This document shows, piece by piece, positions 1 through 9,030 of a stretch of DNA of 36,629 bases. The notes beneath the pieces were generated by a model. That model was not told the DNA's origin and did not search any database. It saw only the letters and a program-made list of their open reading frames with translations. Source of the stretch: an uncultured Anaerotignum sp. (GTDB lineage: Bacteria; Bacillota; Clostridia; Lachnospirales; Anaerotignaceae); NCBI GenBank assembly GCA_944381385.1, contig CALWKZ010000068.1:1-36629 (forward strand), in the 5' to 3' direction. Within the stretch, counting starts at the first letter, position 1; each line of letters opens with the position of its first letter. Made by a program: the position numbers and the translations under genes.

Positions 1-28
1 CTATGCAGATATGCAATCTTTTTCCAAA

Positions 29-1459
29 CTATTCGCTATGGATATGGTACTTCTTACACTTTCTGGAAATGGTGGACTGGTCTGTCTGCAAAGCCGCCGC
101 CGCTTTTGCGCCGCTTTTATATTTTTCCAAATATTTTTCCAGCAGCTTCTTTTCATAAGCGGCAATCATTTCTTTCAGGCTGGCGCCTTCTGTTTCCTGT
201 TCCGGCGTAAAGTTTTCCATTTCGCCGCTGTCCTCATCCTGAATCCTGTAGGCGGAGGCAGCATCCGCCGCCGTGATCTGGTCTCCCTGACTCATGATCA
301 CCATCCGTTCCACCACATTGCGAAGCTCGCGCACATTTCCCGGGAACCGCTGTCCCGCCAAATATTGCAGCGCGTTCTTCTGGAAGGTTTTTTTCATATG
401 ATATTTTTCATTATCCTGATCCAAAAAATGGTACAGCAGCGGGATAATATCCTCCGGTCTCTCATCCAGCCCCGGCAAAGCGATCCCTATTACATTCAAA
501 CGATAATACAGATCCTCCCGAAATGTTTTTTGTTCTATCATCTGTTTTAAATTGGCATTGGTAGATGCCAGCAGGCGAAAATCCACCTGGATATCCTTAT
601 TGGAGCCTACGTGCCGTACAGACTGGGTCTGCAACACCCGCAGAAGTTTGGACTGCAGTGAAAGGGGCAGTTCTCCGATCTCATCCAAAAGCAGTGTCCC
701 CTTGTGCGCACTCTCGATCAAGCCTTTTTTGCCTTTGGGATTTCCTCCTGTAAAGGCGCCGGCCTCATACCCGAATAATTCGCTCTCCAGCAGCTGCTCC
801 GGAATAGCGGCACAGTTGATTTTGATAAACGGCTCCTGACTCCGTCTGCTGTGGGCATGGATCAAATTGGCGATTACTTCCTTCCCGGAACCGGAAGGCC
901 CTGTAATCAGCACCGTAGCGTCGCATTCTGCCACCTTTGTAGCTACTTCCACGATCTTTTCCATCTTTTTGCTGCGGTATATGATTTCTCCCGATTGATT
1001 CAGCTTCTGCCGCAGCAATTTATTTTTTGTCGTCAGCGTCTTATTATTATCCTCCGCCTTCTGAAGCTCGTCCCGGAGTTTGATCAGCTCCGAAGCGTCC
1101 AGCAGATAATTTATCACATAAACAATATCCCCTTTTTCATCCATCACCGGTATAGCTTTTACCTGGAAGAAGCGGTCTTTATGGGAGGAGACCTGATTGA
1201 TCCAAACAGGCTGTTTTTTTTCCAGAGAAATCAGCGTCGCCGATTCGGAGATCAATTTTTCCTCCGCGATCTCTTTCATGGTCCGTCCCAGATACAGTGC
1301 CGGATCATGACCCGTTATCTGGCGGTGAGTGGCATTAAGAAACAGCACACGTCCTTCTCCATCCGTAATATTGATGCCTAAAAAAGGATTATTCAAAAGC
1401 TCATTGACCAATGTATATTCCAAATCTTTTGGGATTTCCTGCGGTAATTTATGATCCAT
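29..1459 (-). CDS. Sigma-54-dependent transcriptional activator (PAS, AAA+, HTH)
   Basis: An enhancer-binding activator that would remodel sigma-54 RNA polymerase at -24/-12 promoters. The 476-residue product has a PAS-like sensor at about residues 15-125, a short coiled linker (130-155), the AAA+ domain (about 158-395) and a C-terminal Fis-type helix-turn-helix (about 447-470). Walker A is GPSGSGKE (187-194) and Walker B is GTLLLDEIGE (254-263). The sigma-54 contact loop reads GAFTGG (234-239) rather than the usual GAFTGA. The open frame extends 48 codons further upstream, but I chose 1459 because AAAGGTGGG lies 6 bases before it; an ATG at 1465 abuts that site and is less likely. The ligand is unknown. 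No convincing -24/-12 target was seen in the window, so targets may lie left of position 1. Its tie to the c-di-GMP genes is position only. Confidence 0.9.
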   Translation of the reverse strand: MDHKLPQEIPKDLEYTLVNELLNNPFLGINITDGEGRVLFLNATHRQITGHDPALYLGRTMKEIAEEKLISESATLISLEKKQPVWINQVSSHKDRFFQVKAIPVMDEKGDIVYVINYLLDASELIKLRDELQKAEDNNKTLTTKNKLLRQKLNQSGEIIYRSKKMEKIVEVATKVAECDATVLITGPSGSGKEVIANLIHAHSRRSQEPFIKINCAAIPEQLLESELFGYEAGAFTGGNPKGKKGLIESAHKGTLLLDEIGELPLSLQSKLLRVLQTQSVRHVGSNKDIQVDFRLLASTNANLKQMIEQKTFREDLYYRLNVIGIALPGLDERPEDIIPLLYHFLDQDNEKYHMKKTFQKNALQYLAGQRFPGNVRELRNVVERMVIMSQGDQITAADAASAYRIQDEDSGEMENFTPEQETEGASLKEMIAAYEKKLLEKYLEKYKSGAKAAAALQTDQSTISRKCKKYHIHSE

Positions 1460-1623
1460 ACGCATCCCACCTTTCTTCTTAACACACGATATCAAACAAC
1501 TCCATTCTGATTTTGACGGAAGTACCTTTTCCATGTGGTTATCTTTCTTAATCGTTTTTTTGACAAATCCAGACTGTGCCGTCCTGCCGGCAGATTTTCC
1601 CACATATTTACTATATTTTACAG

Positions 1624-1652
1624 TCTAAAGAATACAGTAAGGGGAGAGTCAA
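1624..1652 (-). promoter_or_regulatory. Candidate sigma-70-type promoter of the sigma-54 activator gene
   Basis: On the minus strand TTGACT (1647-1652) is followed after 17 bases by TTTAGA (1624-1629). The -35 is good and the -10 is weak. It lies between the terminator at 1693-1721 and the gene start, where a promoter is needed. This is a guess from spacing only. Confidence 0.3.
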
Positions 1653-1692
1653 TAAATTTTTCTTTGCGAAGGCTCTTTTTTTGGAAAAAGCG

Positions 1693-1721
1693 AAAAACCT
1701 TCCCTTTGCAGGAAGGTTTTT
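1693..1721 (-). terminator. Intrinsic terminator (second of two)
   Basis: A perfect 11-bp inverted repeat, AAAAACCTTCC / GGAAGGTTTTT, with a 7-base loop. On the minus strand it is followed by T-rich sequence. It backs up the hairpin at 1767-1804 and separates the GGDEF gene from the sigma-54 activator gene. The A and T runs on both sides could make it act in both directions. Confidence 0.75.
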
Positions 1722-1766
1722 GCTGTATAAAGCCACAGAAGAAGCATTTCCGTCTCCTGCTGCGGC

Positions 1767-1804
1767 AAAAAGCAAAGGCTGGAATATCCAGCCTCTCTGC
1801 TTTT
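1767..1804 (-). terminator. Intrinsic terminator directly after the SnoaL-GGDEF gene
   Basis: A hairpin starting 10 bases after the stop codon. On the minus strand the stem is AGGCTGG / CCAGCCT, extended outward by AAAAGCA / TGCTTTTT around small internal mismatches, and it ends in a T tract. It closes the c-di-GMP gene series. Confidence 0.8.
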
Positions 1805-1813
1805 GTGATATAT

Positions 1814-2779
1814 TTATTTGGTCATGCCAGAAGTTCTCTGTTTATAGAAAACTCTTTTTTCCTCATACATGCTTTGATCCGCTTCCTCAAACTGCTCTTT
1901 GATGCTGCAGCTGCCGTTTCTCCAGGAAATGCCCGCAGCAAAGCTGATGCCTTCTTCCTTCATTTCCTTTTTAACAGCGTCTATCTTCTTTCTGAATTCT
2001 TCCTCAGACAGCTCCTTTTCAATTACGGCAAACTCATCTCCACCGGTACGGTATACCTTATTCTCAAAAGCACTCCACAGATGCGCCGCCATATTGCAGA
2101 TCAAAGCGTCTCCCGCGCTGTGTCCAAATTCATCATTGACTTTTTTCAAGCCGTTTAAATCAAAATAAGCAATTCCCAGCTGCTTCAAATCGGAAGTACG
2201 TTCCTCCTCCAAAGCTGTCACAAATTTATTCCTGTTGTAGACACCGGTCAGCATATCCTGATAAATCATTCTTTGGAGCTTTTTCGTCTGTTCCTGAATC
2301 TGCTCCTGGAGATACTGATAAGACTGATAGCCTATCTTCGTAGGAAAACCCATTTCTTCCTCCATCATTTCCTGATAAGGGTTGGAAATATGTATATGGG
2401 TACATTTAGGAGAATCCCCCATCCAACGGAATATAAGGGTTAAACGCTGATGGACCCGAAGGAAAACCTTCGTCGAAGGGTCCGTAACAATCCAGGCCTT
2501 CCCGCTGCACAAATAAGCTCCCGGTGCGATCTCCTGCACCTGGTATTCCTCCTCCGTAATGATACATTTCGGCACCATTCCGACAAATTGACGGAATATT
2601 TTCGCTACATTTTCCACGCCGCTTGCGCTTTCCTGCTCTCCCGCGCCGATCCATATAATATCCTCAGCCATCTGCTCAATAAGAAATTCTGAATCATTCT
2701 CACAATAATGCTTACGAATCATAGCGCTCGTCAATTCCCTGAGCCTTTGACATCTTTGCTCTTGGTTTAAACGCCCCAT
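1814..2779 (-). CDS. Diguanylate cyclase with N-terminal SnoaL/NTF2-like domain
   Basis: Predicted to make cyclic-di-GMP from two GTP. The 321-residue protein has no signal peptide or membrane segment. Residues about 10-135 look like a SnoaL/NTF2-type small-molecule binding fold (HYCENDSEFLIEQM near the start, later VHQRLTLIFRW). A short coiled linker (150-172) leads into a GGDEF domain (about 172-315). The signature RTGGDEF is intact, with GGDEF at 246-250, and the FDLNGLKKVNDEFGH substrate segment is normal. I see no RxxD inhibitory site in the usual place, so product inhibition may be absent. AGAGGTGAT precedes the ATG. It is the last gene of the c-di-GMP series and is followed by a terminator. 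The ligand of the N-terminal domain is unknown. Confidence 0.85.
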   Translation of the reverse strand: MGRLNQEQRCQRLRELTSAMIRKHYCENDSEFLIEQMAEDIIWIGAGEQESASGVENVAKIFRQFVGMVPKCIITEEEYQVQEIAPGAYLCSGKAWIVTDPSTKVFLRVHQRLTLIFRWMGDSPKCTHIHISNPYQEMMEEEMGFPTKIGYQSYQYLQEQIQEQTKKLQRMIYQDMLTGVYNRNKFVTALEEERTSDLKQLGIAYFDLNGLKKVNDEFGHSAGDALICNMAAHLWSAFENKVYRTGGDEFAVIEKELSEEEFRKKIDAVKKEMKEEGISFAAGISWRNGSCSIKEQFEEADQSMYEEKRVFYKQRTSGMTK

Positions 2780-2922
2780 CCCATCACCTCTTTTGTTGCT
2801 ACTTACCTGATCTTATTTTACAGAAAATACCAGCCTCAAAAAACCGGAAAACAATTCCTGCACAATGCAATATCAGGTATATTTTTTCATGATCCTTCGT
2901 AAAAAAGAACACCTTTGTATCC

Positions 2923-5160
2923 TCAAACCATATACTTCGCGTTAAAATCCTCCGCGATCATCGGCTTCGCGTAGAAGTAACCCTGACCATAGTCACAGTC
3001 CATAGAAGTCATGTTGTTTTTATCCTCCTGTGTCTCGATGCCCTCCGCAACGATGGAGATTCCCAGCGTCTTGGCAAACATAACGATCTGCCGCAGTATG
3101 GTCTGCCGGCGTTTATCGTCGCCGCCCGATGCCTTCCGCAGGAAGCCCCGATCCAGCTTCAGCTCATCAATCCTCAGCTGGTACAGCATATTCAGCGAAG
3201 AATAACCGCTTCCAAAGTCATCCATGGACACTTTAAATCCTTTTTCATGAAGCGCCTCGATCTGACGGTTCAAAAAAGTTACGTCATTTTCCGCAACGCC
3301 TTCCAGAATCTCCAGTGTGATCAAAGAAGGCGGAACATCATATTTTTTTACGATATGCTCCAGATTAGCCGGATAATTCCCGTCGGAAAACAGCAGCTTC
3401 GACTGATTTACAGATATGCCGATCGGCTTGATCCCGGCGTCAATCCATCCCCGGATCTGTTTACACGCCTTTTCCACCATATACATATCCAGCTTCAAGC
3501 AGAAACCATTTTTCTCAAACAGTGGAATAAATTCATTTGGATAGCGATAAGATCCATCCGGGTTCTGCCAGCGCACCAACGCTTCCGCTCCTATCAGTGT
3601 ATCATCCTTCAGGCTGTATTTCGGTTGTAAAAATAACTTAAATTCTTTGTTTTTCAGCGCCAGATGCATATAGCTTTCTATGCTGTTTTTTCGTCTGATC
3701 TCTTCGTGGATTTCCTTATTATAAAAAGCCACGTCCTGTTGGTGGGTGTTTTTTATGCTCTGCAGCGCTACCAAAGCCTTCTCCCGGTCTCCTCTGATGG
3801 CAACGCCGGAATACAGCGACAGCTCATAGCTGTAATCCCCATGGAGCACAGAAGCATTTCTGATGCCGCTGATGATCTTTCTCAGCCGCTCATAAATCAC
3901 ACCTTCATCCACATCCAGCAACGTCATATAGAAGGTATCTGCGGAGCTTCGGCAGAAAAATTCTCCTTCCTTCAAGTTGCCTTCGATAATGGTTTTCAAA
4001 TACCCCAGCACCTTGTCGCCCTGTTCTTTTCCGAAAAGGTCGTTTACACTTTTGAAATTATGGATATTAAGGGCCGCCGTACTATAATCCTTGTTTTCTG
4101 ACAGCATCTCCTGAAAATCCTGATCGAATTTCAACACATTTTCCGCCCCTGTAACCGGGTCCCAATATGCCATCTGGATCAGTTTTTTCGTATATTTTCT
4201 GACCTGATTATATCCGTTGTACAGCAAAATATTAAACAGAATCAGAATCAGCAGCAATACACCACTGATAATAACGAAAATATTGCTGGAGGAAAGCTGT
4301 GTCCCCCAGATAGGACTGGCACAGAAAAGAAACCAGCCGTTAAGATTCATTGGTTCTATATAAAAATGATAGTTTTCTCCGCCATAGGTAAATGGTCCGA
4401 AACAGCTCTCATTATTTTCCAGCGCTTCCTTAACATCTTTCTTTACTTCGTCGGAAAGATAAGGGCTGTCAAACAGCGTTTCATACTGTTCTTTAATGAT
4501 AGTGTTTTCAGAACGGACCAAAAATTCTCCCGCTGTATTGATGATATGAATATAACCGGAACCGTCCATGACAAAGTCTCCATTGGCAATATCCGTAAAA
4601 ATTTCAATCGTATCACCGGCAGACAGTACCCCTATGATTTCTCCATCCTTATATACGGGAACAGCGTATACAAATAACTTCTCATCGTAAAACGCGCTGT
4701 CAAACATTTTGGAAGCAACGCTTTCTCCCTGAAAAGCTCTCTCAATAGCGTCCACAGAATATTCATTCAGGTCCTCCAGCGTCTTATCATCCGATGTGCC
4801 GCTGTTAATCGTATTCAAAACCAAATATCCATCTTTGCGGATAAACAGCAGGCTGATGAAGTCATTCGCGGAATTGGCCTCCGTAATAATAGAACAGATT
4901 TCCTCTTCAGAATCCATAACATCCGTCACTTCAAAGGCTTTTGACAGTGTACTCAATATCTGCAGATTTTTATTCATCTGCTTGAAAATTCTTTCTTTGC
5001 AGTCCAACATTTCCGATTCCATCTGCGTATGATCCGCTTTTATCGCGGCATTCTGCGCATATGCAATCAGACCAACCCCTACCAGACTCAAAAGAATACT
5101 TCCGATAATGGTAATCACTGTCAGTCGGATCAGATGCTTCTTTAGTCCTCTCTCATCCAT
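2923..5160 (-). CDS. Membrane c-di-GMP phosphodiesterase: extracytoplasmic sensor, degenerate GGDEF, EAL
   Basis: Predicted to hydrolyse c-di-GMP to pGpG at the membrane. The 745-residue protein has a first membrane helix (about 11-35), an extracytoplasmic domain of about 255 residues that looks like a double-Cache-type sensor, and a second helix (about 293-314). These are followed by a GGDEF domain and a C-terminal EAL domain (about 495-745). The GGDEF signature is replaced by RSSADTF (404-410), so cyclase activity is unlikely. The EAL site looks intact: EALVRW at 526-531, DDFGSGYSSL, KLDRGF and AEGIET. AGGGGGG with a short spacer precedes the ATG. It lies about 106 bases behind the other EAL gene and faces the same way. 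The sensed ligand is unknown. Confidence 0.9.
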   Translation of the reverse strand: MDERGLKKHLIRLTVITIIGSILLSLVGVGLIAYAQNAAIKADHTQMESEMLDCKERIFKQMNKNLQILSTLSKAFEVTDVMDSEEEICSIITEANSANDFISLLFIRKDGYLVLNTINSGTSDDKTLEDLNEYSVDAIERAFQGESVASKMFDSAFYDEKLFVYAVPVYKDGEIIGVLSAGDTIEIFTDIANGDFVMDGSGYIHIINTAGEFLVRSENTIIKEQYETLFDSPYLSDEVKKDVKEALENNESCFGPFTYGGENYHFYIEPMNLNGWFLFCASPIWGTQLSSSNIFVIISGVLLLILILFNILLYNGYNQVRKYTKKLIQMAYWDPVTGAENVLKFDQDFQEMLSENKDYSTAALNIHNFKSVNDLFGKEQGDKVLGYLKTIIEGNLKEGEFFCRSSADTFYMTLLDVDEGVIYERLRKIISGIRNASVLHGDYSYELSLYSGVAIRGDREKALVALQSIKNTHQQDVAFYNKEIHEEIRRKNSIESYMHLALKNKEFKLFLQPKYSLKDDTLIGAEALVRWQNPDGSYRYPNEFIPLFEKNGFCLKLDMYMVEKACKQIRGWIDAGIKPIGISVNQSKLLFSDGNYPANLEHIVKKYDVPPSLITLEILEGVAENDVTFLNRQIEALHEKGFKVSMDDFGSGYSSLNMLYQLRIDELKLDRGFLRKASGGDDKRRQTILRQIVMFAKTLGISIVAEGIETQEDKNNMTSMDCDYGQGYFYAKPMIAEDFNAKYMV

Positions 5161-5266
5161 TCTTTACCCCCCTATGCTATTTGATACAATCCTCCCGATT
5201 GCAGTTCTCTGGGTTTTCCATAGTAAGGCAATCTCTCGTAACAATCATTTGTATACCACTACTCTT

Positions 5267-7084
5267 TTATTTCAAATGCTCAAAATCTGCCAAAAGGTGC
5301 TTCTTTGCGTCCCAATCAGGCAAGGGAACGAAAAAGCGGAAACCCTGAATCACGTCACAGTTCATTTTCTGCAGCGCCTGAACCTGTTCTTCCGTTTCCA
5401 CGCCTTCGGCCAGTATGGTCATACCTAATTCATGACCCACCTGGATCATCGCCCTGACGATAGCATCGCCTCCGGACGTCAGCACATCGTCGATCAACCC
5501 TTTATCCAGCTTGACGCCGTCAATAGGATACTGCTGGATATCATAAAAAGAAGAAAATCCTTCGCCAAAGTCATCCAGGGCAATCTTAACTCCGTATTTT
5601 TTCATTTCCAGAATATTCTTCTGTACCTGAGTCGCACTTCTTACCGATACACTTTCCGTAATCTCAAATATCAGCAGCTCTTTCGGAAAATGGAAGGCGT
5701 CCATAATCCCTTTGCACTTCTGGACAAAATCTACCGATGAAAAGGTCTCCCTGGAAAAATTGCAGGAAATAAAGAATGTATCTATCTCCCTCTGCCACAG
5801 ATCCTCCAAAAATTCGCAAGCCCTTTCCAGACAATAATAATCCAGCCTGCTGATCATCTTCTCCTGCTCCATCAAGGGTACAAATACCCCCGGCATAATG
5901 ATCCCCTTCTGTGGATGGTTCCATCTGGACAGAGCTTCGCCGCCTACAATCCGGAAAGAATGCGCATCCACATAAAACTGCAAATACAGCTGAAACTCCT
6001 TCTTTTCAAAGGCGCTGTTCATGCTTTCCTGCAGATAACGCATCTGCATGACAGAACGCATCAATTCCTCTGTACAGACAAGATATTTTTTCTGCTCCCT
6101 GCGCGCCATCTGCGCACATTCCAAAGCATTATAGGCCATTTCCTTCAAATTCCTGTCGTTTTCCTTAATGGGATAAATGCCTACACTTACGCATAGATCA
6201 TAGGGCCGCCCCTTTTCCATGGCATATTCATGAAAAGAAGCAAAAATGGGAGACAGCCACTGATCCAAATTCCTTCCATTGCCTGAAAACTTTAATAAAG
6301 CGAATCCATTTTCGGAAACTTTGGCCAGCACCTCGTTTCCCGCTGTCTTTTCCTTGATTTTTTCCGCACAGTACTGCAAAAACGTATCTACTTCTCTGCT
6401 GTTGCACATACGGTATAAATGATCAATGTCTACGTAAAAATATACAACTTGATATAATGTTTTTGTCTTGTTATTGGTCAGCAAATCATAATTTCTCTCA
6501 AAATACTCTACATTACCAAGCCCTGTCATAGCATCTGTTTCCAGATATTGCCGCAGTTCCCGCAGCTTTCTGCCATATCTTTTGATAATAAGAATAATTG
6601 TGCATACCAATATTATAATTATAAATGTCAAAGCGTAAACTGTCAAATGATTCGTCTCATTCGCTTTATGATACAATGCGGTATCTGCCAAATATCCGCT
6701 TATCTGCGCAGGAGAAACGGATGACAAATAGGAGGTCAGATCTTCCCGCAGGCCTTCCGGCGCTGCCTTCGTGATAAATACATAATAAGACGACTCCTGT
6801 CCGTCCTGCATGATGCGGAACATTTCTGCTCCTGACGCTCCCTCCGGTGCCCCTTCATCGGCCCCATAGCCGGAAAGCAGATCCACCTGCAAAGTTTCGG
6901 CAAACTCCTGTCTATGGTCCTCCCCATCGGCAGGATAATAAACCACGTCATAAACACTCTCCTGGGAAAATTCCCGGAACAACTCCGGAATGACACCCTC
7001 ATAAGATTCTGTCTGGCTGTCGTAATATTCCAGCGGATAAGCATCCGGGTTTCCCGCTACATAGATCATTATTTTATCTTCCAC
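5267..7084 (-). CDS. Membrane GGDEF(degenerate)-EAL phosphodiesterase with a short substrate-binding-protein-like sensor
   Basis: A second predicted c-di-GMP phosphodiesterase, 605 residues. Residues 5-140 resemble a shortened family-3 solute-binding domain: IMIYVAGNPDAYPLEYYD at the front, then YEGVIPELFREFS. One membrane helix (about 148-168) follows, then a degenerate GGDEF domain (SENGFALLKF where the signature should be) and an EAL domain with EALSRW, EITES, DDFGEGFSSF, KLDKG and AEGVET, so hydrolysis is plausible. The start is a GTG at 7084 behind AGAGGGG, 23 bases after the DivIVA-like gene, which suggests coupling. No signal peptide or first membrane helix precedes the sensor, and an in-frame stop lies just upstream. 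The single helix may therefore act as a reverse signal anchor, or the sensor may have lost its front end. Confidence 0.87.
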   Translation of the reverse strand: MEDKIMIYVAGNPDAYPLEYYDSQTESYEGVIPELFREFSQESVYDVVYYPADGEDHRQEFAETLQVDLLSGYGADEGAPEGASGAEMFRIMQDGQESSYYVFITKAAPEGLREDLTSYLSSVSPAQISGYLADTALYHKANETNHLTVYALTFIIIILVCTIILIIKRYGRKLRELRQYLETDAMTGLGNVEYFERNYDLLTNNKTKTLYQVVYFYVDIDHLYRMCNSREVDTFLQYCAEKIKEKTAGNEVLAKVSENGFALLKFSGNGRNLDQWLSPIFASFHEYAMEKGRPYDLCVSVGIYPIKENDRNLKEMAYNALECAQMARREQKKYLVCTEELMRSVMQMRYLQESMNSAFEKKEFQLYLQFYVDAHSFRIVGGEALSRWNHPQKGIIMPGVFVPLMEQEKMISRLDYYCLERACEFLEDLWQREIDTFFISCNFSRETFSSVDFVQKCKGIMDAFHFPKELLIFEITESVSVRSATQVQKNILEMKKYGVKIALDDFGEGFSSFYDIQQYPIDGVKLDKGLIDDVLTSGGDAIVRAMIQVGHELGMTILAEGVETEEQVQALQKMNCDVIQGFRFFVPLPDWDAKKHLLADFEHLK

Positions 7085-7107
7085 ATTATCCCCTCTGCTT
7101 TACTGCA

Positions 7108-7611
7108 TTATCTCTCTTTTCGCTCAAACAAAGTCATATTTCTTCCAGGACATTCGCTTTTTGCCGCTTCAACAGTCCCTTCCACTTCCTGAAGCTGTTC
7201 ATCCATCGCACGTAATGCCTCCAGAAAACCTTTCCGAATATCAGCAATCTGGTCCTGATACATTTTCAATTCCCGATACTTTTCCTTCAGCTCTTTCTCA
7301 AACTTCTTCCACGCTTCTTCCTCTTTGGCGGCGGATTCCTGTTTCAGCTGCTCCGCAAATCGTTTCGCCTCTACCAATGTTGCTGCAATCATCGTTTGTT
7401 CGCCGTGCTGTGTATCGCATTTTTGGCGCAGCTCTTTTAATTCCTCTTCCATTTGCTGTATTTTGGAAAGATACTGCTCCTCATTCGCTTTGTTCTGCGC
7501 ATCCTTCTCCATCAATTTTGCCGAGAATTCTTCCTTCAGAAATACGATGTATTCATATACACTGGCTTTTTTATATCCGAAAAAACCCTTTTTTAATCTA
7601 TCCAGTTCCAC
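7108..7611 (-). CDS. DivIVA-like coiled-coil protein
   Basis: A 167-residue, highly charged protein. The first 30 residues (LKKGFFGYKKASVYEYI) match the membrane-curvature-binding front of DivIVA/GpsB proteins, whose usual pattern is FKKGFRGY followed by VDEFL. Residues about 25-150 are almost continuous coiled coil, rich in Glu, Lys and Gln. DivIVA-type proteins scaffold machinery at poles or septa. It starts with GTG behind GGAAGAGGAAGC, 15 bases after the glycosyltransferase gene, so it appears to belong to the polymer operon. I infer that it positions the synthase or the EAL protein that follows. It is too divergent to call DivIVA itself. Confidence 0.7.
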   Translation of the reverse strand: MELDRLKKGFFGYKKASVYEYIVFLKEEFSAKLMEKDAQNKANEEQYLSKIQQMEEELKELRQKCDTQHGEQTMIAATLVEAKRFAEQLKQESAAKEEEAWKKFEKELKEKYRELKMYQDQIADIRKGFLEALRAMDEQLQEVEGTVEAAKSECPGRNMTLFERKER

Positions 7612-7626
7612 GCTTCCTCTTCCTTT

Positions 7627-9030
7627 CTACTTAAACTCGATTTTCTTGCGTTCAATACTTCCCCAGGATTGTTTACCTTTTTTATAGCCGATCAGGGCAG
7701 TCGCTCTTGTCCATGCCAGAATCAGGCGCAGACAGGAAACCTCCAGTGCGCAAAGACCAATGGCCTTAATAACGTCCGCCGCCGTCAGTTTCAGATCAAT
7801 CGTATGTATCCGGGAGAAAAAAGCGGTCAAAGACAGCACCGCCGAATAAATCACATAAATGAAAAAAAACAGTATCATAAACGGCACATTGATCAAATCT
7901 ACCGCAAAAGCCAAAACCACCGTAAAAAGACCAAACACTTCAATATACGGCGACAACAGCTCATAAATCAAAAAGTATAAATAGGACACAAATCCAACCA
8001 ACCCATATTTTGTGTTGGCAAATATCCTTCTGTGGTTTTTCATGCTCTGATACAAACCGATGTGCCATCGTTTTCTTTGTTTCCTCAAATCCCGCAGGAA
8101 TTCCGGCGCCTGGGTCCAGCAGATGGCGTCGGTGGCGTAACGGATTCGATAGGGCAGATTGTGCTCCCGGCAGAACACATGGAGTTTTACCACCAGCTCC
8201 ATATCCTCACCCATGGTATTGGCATCGTAACCGCCCGCATCCGCTACCACGCTTTTCTTAAACAGCCCGAAGGCACCGGAAATAATAATGCTTCCGTTAA
8301 ACTTGTCGAACAATATTCTGGCCGCCAGAAAAGATCGGTCATACTCCAATACCTGCATACAGGGAAGCACCTTATTCGGCATATGATAGGAAACCACGCG
8401 CCCATTTTCGATCTTTGTCCCATTGGCAGGACGAACCGCACCGCCAACGGCCACCACATTCCCTTCCTCCAAAACAGGACGCACGATTTTTTCCAATGAA
8501 TCGTGCTGGAGGACAGAGTCGGCATCCATACAGATGAAATACGGATATTTCGAGGCATTGATGCCCATATTCAAAGCATCGGCCTTTCCCCCGTTTTTCT
8601 TTCGTATCAATGTTATAGGTACCTTCTGGTTGTAGGCCTCATATACCGCTTCCTCCGGCTGACAAGGTACCTTCCGCTGTATGGGACGGTTCACATGGTG
8701 CATCTGAAATACCTCCTGGACAATGGCTGAGGTATTATCCCTGGAGCCGTCATCCACGACAATGATTTCGTATAATTTATAATCCAAAGCCAGTAAAGAA
8801 CGTATGCTGGCTTCTATGGTGACCTCCTCATTATATGCTGGTACAATGACGCTTACAGGCACATAATAATCTCCCAGCAGCTCGTTTTTTAGCCGGTTTC
8901 TCCGCTTTGTCTGGTACAGGGCGGAAGAACCGACCGCCACAGACAAAAACAAAAAACTGGCGTATCCAATCAAATATATAATAAAAAAAATACCGACATA
9001 TTCAAAAAATGTTTTATACGCATCCATCAT
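7627..9030 (-). CDS. Processive family 2 glycosyltransferase (membrane polysaccharide synthase)
   Basis: The likely polymerase of an extracellular polysaccharide, acting at the cytoplasmic membrane with a nucleotide sugar. The 467-residue protein has an N-terminal membrane helix (about 10-35), a GT-A catalytic domain (about 57-330) and two or more C-terminal helices (about 345-420). Catalytic motifs are all present: DDG (93-95), DAD (169-171), GED (274-276) and QRKRW (318-322), the arrangement of cellulose, hyaluronan and PNAG synthases. No PilZ domain is attached, so c-di-GMP control probably acts on transcription. Its ATG overlaps the stop of the HEAT gene (ATGA), so the two are translationally coupled. 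The polymer cannot be predicted from these motifs. Confidence 0.9.
   Translation of the reverse strand: MMDAYKTFFEYVGIFFIIYLIGYASFLFLSVAVGSSALYQTKRRNRLKNELLGDYYVPVSVIVPAYNEEVTIEASIRSLLALDYKLYEIIVVDDGSRDNTSAIVQEVFQMHHVNRPIQRKVPCQPEEAVYEAYNQKVPITLIRKKNGGKADALNMGINASKYPYFICMDADSVLQHDSLEKIVRPVLEEGNVVAVGGAVRPANGTKIENGRVVSYHMPNKVLPCMQVLEYDRSFLAARILFDKFNGSIIISGAFGLFKKSVVADAGGYDANTMGEDMELVVKLHVFCREHNLPYRIRYATDAICWTQAPEFLRDLRKQRKRWHIGLYQSMKNHRRIFANTKYGLVGFVSYLYFLIYELLSPYIEVFGLFTVVLAFAVDLINVPFMILFFFIYVIYSAVLSLTAFFSRIHTIDLKLTAADVIKAIGLCALEVSCLRLILAWTRATALIGYKKGKQSWGSIERKKIEFK

Noticed and set aside
5300..5325. GGGACGCAAAGAAG on the minus strand, like the core of a GEMM riboswitch
   Set aside because: It encodes the DWDAKKH segment at the end of an EAL protein and lacks the other aptamer parts.
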